64,000 bases of DNA from assembly GCF_019904295.1 (NCBI RefSeq), contig NZ_CP065359.1:3284001-3348000 (forward strand), read 5' to 3'. The position numbers and the translations under genes were made by a program. Of the stretch, positions 54,571 to 62,265 are shown piece after piece (positions within the stretch are counted from its first letter, which is position 1; the number at the start of each line of letters is the position of its first letter). The notes below the pieces were generated by a model. That model saw nothing but the letters and a program-made list of their open reading frames with translations. It did no database searches and was not told the DNA's origin. Source of the DNA: Ruegeria sp. SCSIO 43209 (GTDB taxonomy: Bacteria > Pseudomonadota > Alphaproteobacteria > Rhodobacterales > Rhodobacteraceae).

Positions 54571-55812
54571 ATGACCAAGATTGCCAAGATCACCCTGCTG
54601 TTTGTGGTCTTTGTTGACCTGATCGGACAAGGGCTGGTGTTTCCCATCATCAACTCCCTGATCATGGAAACGAAGTCCGGCTTCTTGCCGGAAAGCACGG
54701 CCATGGGCACAAGGCACTTTTATTATGGTCTGGTGATCGGCTGCTTCTTCCTGTCTTGGTTTCTGGGGGTGGTCTATGTCTCGAAGGTTTCAGACTCTAT
54801 CGGGCGCAAGAATGCCCTTTTGGTCTGTTTGACCGGGGCGCTGGTCGGCTACGCCCTGACCATCGCAGCGCTTTATCTCAACAGCCTGCTTCTGCTGATC
54901 ATTGGTCGTTCGATCACCGGGTTTACGGCTGGAAATCAGCCCATTGCGCAGGCGGCAATGATCGATGGCAGCACCGACGCTGCCGACCGCGACCGCAACA
55001 TGGGTTATATTGTGACCGGTGTCAGCTTTGGCTTGGTCGGAGGACCGATCATAGGCGCGGTTCTGTCCGATGCAGCCTTATTGGGCAGCGCGGCGACATT
55101 GAAAACGCCTTTCTACGGGGCGTTTGTACTGGTCCTGATTGCAATCTTTCTTGTGACCGCGTTCTTCAAGGATACCAGAACCGAGCGTGAACCTTTTGTT
55201 TTCCGCCCACGCGACATCACCGACAGTCTTATTGCTGTGCGCGAGCACCCGCTGGTTCTGAAGATCATGCCAGTTTACGCCCTGTTCATGGTCGCCAACG
55301 TTACTTTCTATGTATTCGTCGACAACTTCCTGACCAGCGCGTGGGGTTATGGCGTAATTGGGGGCAGCATGGCGATGGTGGTCATTGGCGTTGCGCTGGC
55401 CTTTTCCAGCACTTTCCTTGTGAAACCAGCGCAAGAGAGGTTCAGCAAGCACCAGATCATCTACACCTCATTGGTCACCATGGTGATCTGTGGCTTTGCC
55501 TTCGCATTCAGCCCCAGCGGGGTGCTGAGCTATATTCCGGTCTTTTTCTTCTACTTCTTCTTCGGCGTTTCTTACCCGACGCTGCTAGGCCTGTTCTCAT
55601 CCAGCGTTGCCGAAACGGATCAGGGCTGGGTCATGGGCGTGACCACAGCCGTGTTCTGCCTAGCAGGCGGTATCATGTCCCTGATCGGAGGCGGATTGAT
55701 GAGCATCGACATCCGCGTCCCCTACTACATTGTCATCGTCACTGCCCTGATGGGCCTGATCGGGATGCATCTGAGGTGGAAGGGTAAAGAGATCAAAGCG
55801 CTATTGGCGTAA
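54571..55812 (+). CDS. Major facilitator superfamily transporter
   Basis: A 413-residue membrane protein with twelve predicted helices and the loop 2-3 motif SKVSDSIGRKNALL. The N-terminal half is drug:H+ antiporter-like (TetA/MdtG type: FVDLIGQGLVFPIIN, GRSITGFTAGNQPIAQAAM, split). The substrate is unknown. It lies 105 bases after the DM13 gene, and the downstream gene is convergent. Confidence 0.85.
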   Translation: MTKIAKITLLFVVFVDLIGQGLVFPIINSLIMETKSGFLPESTAMGTRHFYYGLVIGCFFLSWFLGVVYVSKVSDSIGRKNALLVCLTGALVGYALTIAALYLNSLLLLIIGRSITGFTAGNQPIAQAAMIDGSTDAADRDRNMGYIVTGVSFGLVGGPIIGAVLSDAALLGSAATLKTPFYGAFVLVLIAIFLVTAFFKDTRTEREPFVFRPRDITDSLIAVREHPLVLKIMPVYALFMVANVTFYVFVDNFLTSAWGYGVIGGSMAMVVIGVALAFSSTFLVKPAQERFSKHQIIYTSLVTMVICGFAFAFSPSGVLSYIPVFFFYFFFGVSYPTLLGLFSSSVAETDQGWVMGVTTAVFCLAGGIMSLIGGGLMSIDIRVPYYIVIVTALMGLIGMHLRWKGKEIKALLA

Positions 55813-55841
55813 AGAGCAGCCGATAGAGCGGAGGGGGTCAC

Positions 55842-56195
55842 CTACTCCTGCTCTTCCTCGATTTCTTCTTCGTCAAGTTTGCGCTGGCTTTCCTGTAATG
55901 GCGCGCGCTCTATCAGTGCCCAAATTTCCTTTTTGGTCTTCTTTGAAACAGCGCCTCTGGCTTCCAGCTCGATCAATAGCGAGCGTGTCTGATCTTCGGT
56001 ACAGCCAATTGTTCTGCTGAGCCGTTCCAGAGTTTTGAACTTGTATTTGGTATCCCTCAACATGGACTCAAGCAGCTTCTTGCGAGGCTCTTTCCATGTC
56101 TTGGCGTGCTTCCGGTTCCGATATTCCTCAAGCACAATCGGCCCAACAATACCGCCAATCAGCCCACCAAATATCGCTGCCAGAACCGCACTCAT
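55842..56195 (-). CDS. Small membrane-anchored protein with winged-helix-like domain
   Basis: A 117-residue protein of unknown function. It has one N-terminal membrane helix rich in glycine (residues 2-21, [20 protein letters not shown]), a basic linker, and a helical segment resembling a winged helix ([28 protein letters not shown], in two parts) followed by an acidic tail ([11 protein letters not shown]). Its ATG overlaps the hslV stop, so it is co-translated with hslV. Confidence 0.65.
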   Translation of the reverse strand: MSAVLAAIFGGLIGGIVGPIVLEEYRNRKHAKTWKEPRKKLLESMLRDTKYKFKTLERLSRTIGCTEDQTRSLLIELEARGAVSKKTKKEIWALIERAPLQESQRKLDEEEIEEEQE

Positions 56196-56749
56196 GACCC
56201 GATCGTCTCAACCGTCAGATTGCCGTTGGTATACACGCAGATATCCGCAGCAATTGCCATAGCTTCACGCGCTACATCCTCGGCTGGTTTGTCGCTATCC
56301 ATCATCGCACGGGCCGCCGCCAGGGCAAAGTTGCCGCCCGACCCGATTGCAGCGACGTTGTGTTCCGGCTCAAGCACGTCCCCTGCCCCAGTGATCACGA
56401 GCAGATCCTTGCCGTCGGTCACAATCAGCATCGCCTCGAGCTTCTGCAGATACTTGTCGGTGCGCCAGTCCTTGGCCAGCTCGACCGAAGCACGCGCCAG
56501 TTGGCCGGGCGTCGCCTCAAGCTTGGCTTCCAGACGTTCCAGCAGCGTGAACGCATCCGCCGTAGATCCGGCGAATCCGGCGACCACTTCGAACCCGCCC
56601 GGTGTCAGGCGACGCACCTTTCGCGCAGTGCCCTTGATCACGGTTTGGCCCAGGCTGACCTGCCCGTCCCCGGCGATGACAACCTGCCCGCCCTTCTTAA
56701 CGCCAATAATAGTGGTGCCGTGCCATCCGGGAAAATCGCTGTCTGCCAT
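56192..56749 (-). CDS. hslV: ATP-dependent protease peptidase subunit HslV
   Basis: HslV is the proteasome-like peptidase of the HslVU complex. The 185-residue product starts [20 protein letters not shown] (split at limit). Residue T12 is the expected catalytic threonine after removal of an 11-residue propeptide, unlike E. coli HslV, where only the methionine is removed. [40 protein letters not shown] and [15 protein letters not shown] match the family. The ATG at 56749 is chosen because longer in-frame starts lack family features. Confidence 0.95.
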   Translation of the reverse strand: MADSDFPGWHGTTIIGVKKGGQVVIAGDGQVSLGQTVIKGTARKVRRLTPGGFEVVAGFAGSTADAFTLLERLEAKLEATPGQLARASVELAKDWRTDKYLQKLEAMLIVTDGKDLLVITGAGDVLEPEHNVAAIGSGGNFALAAARAMMDSDKPAEDVAREAMAIAADICVYTNGNLTVETIGS

Positions 56750-56946
56750 GAATGCCTCCGTTATCCGTGCTGCCATATATGGGCCGGGCACGGGTTCTGC
56801 GCAACCGGTTCTAAAACTGCCCAAAAGATATGCAGTAAACGCAAACCGGGGCTGTTGAGTCAGCATTTGTGAGACTCAGCCGCCGGAGTTACATGAGGCT
56901 TACAACCGACAACGGGTCGGCTGTTTCTGTTAAAAGGACTAAGCAC

Positions 56947-57144
56947 ATGGCAAACGCAATCGCAAAAACCCATGCGCCGCGCGGAGCAGTCACCATCCTG
57001 CACGCAGTGGACGCATTCTCTCATGCATTCGAAAACGTTGTCGAATGGTACAAATCATATCAGACACGCAACGAACTGTCGCAACTGAGCGACGAGCAGC
57101 TGGAAGACGTCGGGCTGACCCGCGCTGATATCTCCAAGTTCTGA
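56947..57144 (+). CDS. DUF1127 small protein
   Basis: A 65-residue protein with the C-terminal DUF1127 arginine/leucine-type motif (RNELSQLSDEQLEDVGLTRADI). Small DUF1127 proteins in alphaproteobacteria have been linked to RNA and phosphate or nutrient metabolism. The ATG at 56947 has AAAAGGA upstream. A strong terminator follows the stop at 27 bases. Confidence 0.8.
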   Translation: MANAIAKTHAPRGAVTILHAVDAFSHAFENVVEWYKSYQTRNELSQLSDEQLEDVGLTRADISKF

Positions 57145-57170
57145 TCCAGGATTTGAACACTTATAAGATG

Positions 57171-57200
57171 AGCCGCTCGATTGAGCGGCTTCTTCTTTTT
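57171..57200 (+). terminator. Intrinsic terminator of the DUF1127 gene
   Basis: AGCCGCTC (57171-57178), loop GATT, GAGCGGCT (57183-57190) and a T-rich tail TCTTCTTTTT. The perfect 8-base stem and tail make a convincing rho-independent terminator. Confidence 0.85.
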
Positions 57201-57562
57201 CAGCTTTCGACGAATTTACCTGCGAGATCAGGCAGATAAGCCTCAACTGCAGCAGTGGCTACGACATGCCGGGTACCCGCCTCGGCATCCTCGACATCCA
57301 GTCCCCCTTTGACCGCCCGAACCGAGGCGCGGCCCCGCGGCAGATCCGAGGCGACAAGATCACAATCAACCTTCTCAGGCTGCTGAACGCCAATCGTGAC
57401 CTCAACGCGCATCTCCTCATGACTGATGCCCAGTTTGGAAAACAGCGTGATGGACGAGTGGTGCAGCGCGTCCTGAACAGCGCGGCGCGCGGCCTTGGTA
57501 TAGTCCTGACCATACAGATCGTTGCCGGTCCCCATCTCCAGAATGATGCGTTTTTCCGTCAT
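57200..57562 (-). CDS. Lin0512 family protein (copy 2)
   Basis: A 120-residue protein of the Lin0512 family, of unknown function. It shows LEMGTGNDLYGQDYTKAARRA, VEVTIGVQQPEKVD and GLDVEDAEAGTRHVV. It overlaps the upstream paralogue by 4 bases (ATGA) and is co-translated with it. The fold is thought to be a small alpha-beta subunit; the paired genes suggest a heteromer. Confidence 0.8.
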   Translation of the reverse strand: MTEKRIILEMGTGNDLYGQDYTKAARRAVQDALHHSSITLFSKLGISHEEMRVEVTIGVQQPEKVDCDLVASDLPRGRASVRAVKGGLDVEDAEAGTRHVVATAAVEAYLPDLAGKFVES

Positions 57563-57909
57563 CGGGCGGGCTCCATATCAAATGAGACAACGATCGCGGC
57601 GTTGGCGATCACCGTGCGACCTTCAGAATGGGGTTTGTCGATATCCAAGCCACCATGTGTGACCGTGATGTTGGGCTGGCCGTAAGGGAAAATGACCTTC
57701 AACGCCTGCGAATCCACCCGGTCCGGTTGCTGTACTCCGATTTCCGCGTCGATGATCATGGTCTCTTTCGGGAATCCGAACAATTCCGCCATATTGACCG
57801 AGTTATGCCAGAGCGCATCCTTGAGCGCGCGCAGCGCTGCTTCGGTATAGTCTTCGCGCCGAAGCGACGTACCCATACCGAATTCCACCAATACCCGAGT
57901 TTTGGGCAT
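57559..57909 (-). CDS. Lin0512 family protein (copy 1)
   Basis: A 116-residue Lin0512 paralogue with VEFGMGTSLRREDYTEAALRALKDALWHN (split), MIIDAEIGVQQPDRVD and GGLDIDKPHSEGRTVI. It is first of two tandem copies, clearly related in sequence. The ATG at 57909 follows GGAGGCG. The 175 bases to the next upstream gene presumably hold promoters for both directions. Confidence 0.8.
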   Translation of the reverse strand: MPKTRVLVEFGMGTSLRREDYTEAALRALKDALWHNSVNMAELFGFPKETMIIDAEIGVQQPDRVDSQALKVIFPYGQPNITVTHGGLDIDKPHSEGRTVIANAAIVVSFDMEPAR

Positions 57910-58084
57910 GTCGCCTCCTTATTCCTGATGACCCGACAATCTGCACGAGTTCTTGCGAATTGAAAGAACCAGTACAGTGAACTGCATCCGGCCAAACCAC
58001 GAAACCCGAATGTTTGGTGTGTACCGCCGCTATCGACTAGAATTCTGTCTGTTTAAGCACACGATCTATGAAAGGTTTGATTCC

Positions 58085-58441
58085 ATGACGTATTTTCGGC
58101 TCATGTCATCATTGTTGTTGTTTGGACTTCTGGCGCCAGGCGTATCCGCTGAAGTCATAGAAAACAAAGCGAAATTTATGAACCTGATCGTTGATAAGAA
58201 GCTGGTTCAGGGCGAAACCTGGGTGACAATTCACAAGGACGGCACGGTTGAGGGCAAAGGCCCGAAAGGTGGCAGTATCAGCGGCACGTGGGAGTGGAAA
58301 GACAGGTATTACTGTCGGAGAATCGTGATCGTCGGTGAAGTGATGCCCCATGACTGTCAGGTGGTTTCAATCGCAGACGACACCGTTACATTTACCCACA
58401 AAGACGGCGCGGGAGTATCGGTGAGGTGGACCATCAAGTGA
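58085..58441 (+). CDS. Small exported protein of unknown function
   Basis: A 118-residue protein with a signal peptide (residues 1-22, cleavage after VSA) and a single beta-rich domain: VTIHKDGTVEGKGPKGGSISGTWEW (split) then YYCRRIVIVGEVMPHDCQVV, with two cysteines likely disulfide-bonded. The pattern is common among secreted proteins of this group. The chosen ATG at 58085 follows GAAAGG; longer in-frame starts are unsupported. A terminator lies 31 bases after its stop. Confidence 0.65.
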   Translation: MTYFRLMSSLLLFGLLAPGVSAEVIENKAKFMNLIVDKKLVQGETWVTIHKDGTVEGKGPKGGSISGTWEWKDRYYCRRIVIVGEVMPHDCQVVSIADDTVTFTHKDGAGVSVRWTIK

Positions 58442-58472
58442 GTCTAAACTCTTGTCACGCAGTGGCTTTCAC

Positions 58473-58506
58473 AAAAAAAGGCGCCCAATGCGGGGCGCCT
58501 TTTTTT
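58473..58506. terminator. Bidirectional intrinsic terminator
   Basis: AGGCGCCC (58479-58486) and GGGCGCCT (58493-58500), loop AATGCG, flanked by seven A on the left and a T tract on the right. It can serve both the rightward exported-protein gene and the leftward thioredoxin gene. Confidence 0.85.
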
Positions 58507-58526
58507 CGTTCGCACACTAGCGAAGG

Positions 58527-58847
58527 TCAGATCGACTCGTCGATCCAGCTTTGCAGGGCCGCTTTCGGGGCCGCGCCAGCGCGGTTCGAAACCACCTGAC
58601 CGTCTTTGAAAATGAACAGCGCCGGAATGCCGCGCACGCCCATGGCCGCGGCTGAGTTTGGGTTGCTGTCGACATCGACCTTGGCAATCTTCACCTTGCC
58701 ACCATATTCGCTGGCCAGCTCTTCCAGGGCGGGGCCGATCTGCTTACAGGGGCCGCACCACTCGGCCCAGAAATCCACCACGACGGGGATATCGGAATTC
58801 TTGACTTCGGCGTCAAAGGTGTCGTCGGTAACGGCTACGGTCGACAT
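58527..58847 (-). CDS. trxA: Thioredoxin
   Basis: TrxA is a small cytoplasmic dithiol reductant. The 106-residue product has the active site W30-C-G-P-C34, VVVDFWAEW before it and the cis-proline GIPALFIF after it. The length and charges are typical. It lies 58 bases downstream of addA on the same strand, a common order (addB-addA-trxA) in alphaproteobacteria. Confidence 0.97.
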   Translation of the reverse strand: MSTVAVTDDTFDAEVKNSDIPVVVDFWAEWCGPCKQIGPALEELASEYGGKVKIAKVDVDSNPNSAAAMGVRGIPALFIFKDGQVVSNRAGAAPKAALQSWIDESI

Positions 58848-58905
58848 GTCTGTCTCCTGACTGGGAATGCTTGGGCTCAGAACCTAGGTGCGGCACCGGG
58901 CAAGG

Positions 58906-61900
58906 TCAAGATATAGGGTTCGGTGTCAGGGCGTCCGTCACCATATCGTGTGGCAACCACATCAGGTGCGCGGTTCGCGTCCACAAGATAGCGGTGCGGA
59001 TACTGTGATTGGGATAGATTTGCGACAGGGCATGGGCGTAGGCCGCCATCTGGCGCAACAGCCCTTCGGGGCAGGATTCTGGCCCGGTCGGAACAGTCGC
59101 ATTGGATTTGAAATCAATCACATGCACCTCTTTATCCGTGATAATCAGCCGGTCGATGACCCCATGCATTCGTGTGCCGTTCAGATCGGCAGAGACCGAA
59201 ACCTCGGTCAGCGCATCCGAGCCAAAGACCGGTTTCAGATATTCGGCCGTCAGCACCGAAGTGGCCTCAGTCAGCAGATCTTGCCGCTCAACATCTTGCA
59301 TATCGGCCAGAAGCCGTGCGCAAAGCTGCGGCCATTGATCCTGTGCGGCAGCAGGAAGATGTTCGAGCAACAGGTGCAGCTGCGATCCGCGTCGTTTCGC
59401 CGCCTCTTCATCCTGCCCCGCATCTCCGGGCAAGGCCTTCGCACCCCCTAGATCAGAGGGGCTGAGCGTTTCGGCTGGCGCGGGTGCATTTGGCGCGGGG
59501 TGGTCAAAAAATACAGGCAAATGCTGTTCGTTGTGCGGGATGCTGCCCTGTTCAACGGCAGACAAAGCCTCCCAATCTCCATGCGCCAGTCGAAGGGTCT
59601 GGGTGCCGGGCACCTGAGTAGCCCCTGCCCGCGCCATCGCGGCCTCAACCATCTGATACCAACTGTTGCCATCCTTGCCTACATCCCCGGCGGCCGCCAC
59701 TATTAACCACTTTTCTGCCCGTGTTAGAGCCACATAGAGCAGCCTCAGCCGCTCATTCTCCTCGCGCGTTCTGGCTTCTTGGCGCGCAGCTGCGATCAAT
59801 GCAGGTGAGGCATCAGAAGGCACTTTCCACAACGGAGTATCGCCCGCCATCATGATCTCGGCATCTCGTGGTGGCTGTCGTTTACCAGTGTCCGGCAGGA
59901 TTACGATCGGTGATTCCAATCCCTTCGAGCCATGAACGGTCATCACCCTGATCATATTGCCGACTCCGCTCATCTGGCGCTTGATCTCCAGATCGTCGGT
60001 TTGCATCCAGACCAGAAAACCGGTGAGGCTTGGGATATCTGTCCGTTCATAGGCCAGCGCCTGCGACAGTAACGCGTTGATACCATCCTCAGCCTCGGCC
60101 CCAAGCCGACCCAGCAGTTTGCGTCGCCCGTCATGGCGCGTCAGGATACGTTCGATCAGATCATAAGGACGCAGAAAGTCGGTTTGACCGCGTAGGTCGT
60201 TCAGAATCGCAAGCGTTACCGGGAACTCCTCGGCACGATTGCGCAACGCTGCCCATAGATAAGTTTCCTCCCTGCGATGTGCCAGATCGAACAACTGTTG
60301 TTCCGTCCAGCCAAACAGTGGGGATTTCAGGACTGTCGCCAGTGACAAGCTGTCTTCGGGTGTGGCCAGAAAGCTAAGCAAAGCAGCCAGATCCTTGACC
60401 GCCAATTCCGCGCCCACCTTCAGGCGATCTGCCCCCGCGATGGGCAGACCCTCGCTTTTGCAGGCGCGAATGATCTCGGCAAACAGGTCCGAGCGGCGTT
60501 GGACAAGGATCAGAAAGTCGCGGGGCTGCACTTTGCGCCGGACAAATGTCCCCGACGCATCGCCATCATCGGGAATGGTGGCGCCATCCCTGATCATATC
60601 CTTGATCGACCGGGCAACCTGTTCTGCCAGAATGACGGTGTGATGCCGTGCGCCAGGTCGATCAACGGGATCGGTCCAATCGCTGTCATCCTCGTCTTCA
60701 ACCTTCTCGATCACCGGCCATAGGTCGACGCGCCCAGGAAGATCGGCCTTGAATGCCCGGTGCAAGGCATCCTTGTGGAACCCGGCCTCTACATGGTTTT
60801 CGAACAGTATATCGACCAGCCCAAGGATCGCGCTGGACGAGCGGAACGAATATTCCAGCGTTGAATCCCACAGTTTAGAGCCTGATTCTCGGAGTTTTCG
60901 TCCAAATTCGGCCTGCATCTGGTCAAAGGCTTGCGGGTCGGCACCTTGGAAGGAATAGATTGACTGTTTCTTGTCGCCGACCACAAAGATCGTGCGCTCA
61001 ACCCCGGATCGGGCCCCTTCCCCGCTGGTGAATTCTTGTGCCAGCTTTTCGATCACGTCCCACTGATCTGGGCTGGTGTCCTGCGCTTCGTCCACCAGAA
61101 TGTGATCGATGCCACCGTCGAGCCGGTACAGCACCCATTCCGCCACCGCTGGGTCGTTCAGCACCTGACGTGCGCGCAGGATCAGGTCATCAAAATCCAG
61201 CCAACCCCTCACCTGCTTGCACCGCTCGTATTCCGGAAGGAAGGCCGCGGCAAAGCGATGTAATACATGGGTTTTCTGGGCCGCAACCAGCGCCAGTCGT
61301 TGTTCCCGCGCGGCTTCGACCCGCAGCATCAGGGCCTCGAGCTGGGGCATCCGATCTGCCAGCACCCCTTCACGCAGCGCCTTGGTTGGAAAGCTGTTGA
61401 GTTTTGCGGCAAAGGGCTCTTTCGCACCCTTACCCGACAATAGGACGTTTTCAAGTATCGTCAGTTTGCTGAGCCGGGCGTCGGTAAAGCCGACAAGCTT
61501 GTCGGCGGCCTTGGCATTGTTCCCTCCGCTTTCCGAAAGCGCGGGTAAAATGGACTGGATCAGTTCGACCTCACCGCCCAGAAACACGTTACGCAGCAGG
61601 ACCTGTTCATCAAAACCTTCGGGCAGATCAAACCGTTGCAGAATGTCCGGCCATTGCAGCACATGTTCAAACTGATTTCGTTTCTGCGCAACAGCGGCAG
61701 TCAGTTTGTCAAAACCGGTATCGGTGACAAAGCGGGCAACGTCTTCGATCAATTCGGCCTGAGGGCCGTCGGCAAAACTTTCAATGATCTCTTCGCGCAG
61801 CAACGCCGCAGCCCGGTCTTCCATTTCGGAGAACTGAGGGCTGACCCCCGCCTCAAGCGGGAACCGTCGCAGCAGCGAAGCACAGAAGGAGTGGATCGTT

Positions 61901-62265
61901 TGGATTTTCAGGCCACCAGGCGTCTCAATAGCGCGGGCAAACAGGGTCCGTGCTTGCGCCAACCGGTCGGGATCGATCACGCCCGGTACGCCAAGTTCGA
62001 CCAACTCAGACTGAAGGTCGCCGTCGCCCAACATTGCCCATTTGCCAAGACGTTTGAACAACCGGTTCTGCATCTCGCTGGCCGCGGCCTTGGTATAGGT
62101 CAGGCACAGGATATGCTGCGGCTGTACGCCATCCAGCAACAGCCGCGCCACCCGGTCGGTCAGCACCCGGGTTTTGCCCGAGCCCGCATTGGCCGCCAGC
62201 CAGGTTGAGGCGTCCGGGCGCGCGGCCTGAACCTGCCGTTCGGTGGCATCATTGCGGGGGGTCAT
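58906..62265 (-). CDS. addA: ATP-dependent helicase/nuclease AddA
   Basis: AddA is the helicase-nuclease subunit of AddAB, which processes double-strand breaks for recombination. The 1119-residue product has Walker A AANAGSGKT at 24-32, LVDEAQDTSPDQW, VVGDKKQSIYSFQGAD, MTVHGSKGLESPIVILP and LLYVALTRAEKWLIVA (superfamily I). Near the C-terminus, the RecB-type nuclease site GVIDRLIITDKEVHVIDFKS has the D-x-K core. The ATG at 62265 has GGAGGAC upstream and overlaps the addB stop (ATGA). An in-frame upstream start adds only 13 residues. Confidence 0.95.
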   Translation of the reverse strand: MTPRNDATERQVQAARPDASTWLAANAGSGKTRVLTDRVARLLLDGVQPQHILCLTYTKAAASEMQNRLFKRLGKWAMLGDGDLQSELVELGVPGVIDPDRLAQARTLFARAIETPGGLKIQTIHSFCASLLRRFPLEAGVSPQFSEMEDRAAALLREEIIESFADGPQAELIEDVARFVTDTGFDKLTAAVAQKRNQFEHVLQWPDILQRFDLPEGFDEQVLLRNVFLGGEVELIQSILPALSESGGNNAKAADKLVGFTDARLSKLTILENVLLSGKGAKEPFAAKLNSFPTKALREGVLADRMPQLEALMLRVEAAREQRLALVAAQKTHVLHRFAAAFLPEYERCKQVRGWLDFDDLILRARQVLNDPAVAEWVLYRLDGGIDHILVDEAQDTSPDQWDVIEKLAQEFTSGEGARSGVERTIFVVGDKKQSIYSFQGADPQAFDQMQAEFGRKLRESGSKLWDSTLEYSFRSSSAILGLVDILFENHVEAGFHKDALHRAFKADLPGRVDLWPVIEKVEDEDDSDWTDPVDRPGARHHTVILAEQVARSIKDMIRDGATIPDDGDASGTFVRRKVQPRDFLILVQRRSDLFAEIIRACKSEGLPIAGADRLKVGAELAVKDLAALLSFLATPEDSLSLATVLKSPLFGWTEQQLFDLAHRREETYLWAALRNRAEEFPVTLAILNDLRGQTDFLRPYDLIERILTRHDGRRKLLGRLGAEAEDGINALLSQALAYERTDIPSLTGFLVWMQTDDLEIKRQMSGVGNMIRVMTVHGSKGLESPIVILPDTGKRQPPRDAEIMMAGDTPLWKVPSDASPALIAAARQEARTREENERLRLLYVALTRAEKWLIVAAAGDVGKDGNSWYQMVEAAMARAGATQVPGTQTLRLAHGDWEALSAVEQGSIPHNEQHLPVFFDHPAPNAPAPAETLSPSDLGGAKALPGDAGQDEEAAKRRGSQLHLLLEHLPAAAQDQWPQLCARLLADMQDVERQDLLTEATSVLTAEYLKPVFGSDALTEVSVSADLNGTRMHGVIDRLIITDKEVHVIDFKSNATVPTGPESCPEGLLRQMAAYAHALSQIYPNHSIRTAILWTRTAHLMWLPHDMVTDALTPNPIS

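Noticed and set aside
56750..56866. Longer HslV start at 56866
   Set aside because: The extra 39 residues lack family features, and the propeptide plus catalytic threonine are already complete from 56749.
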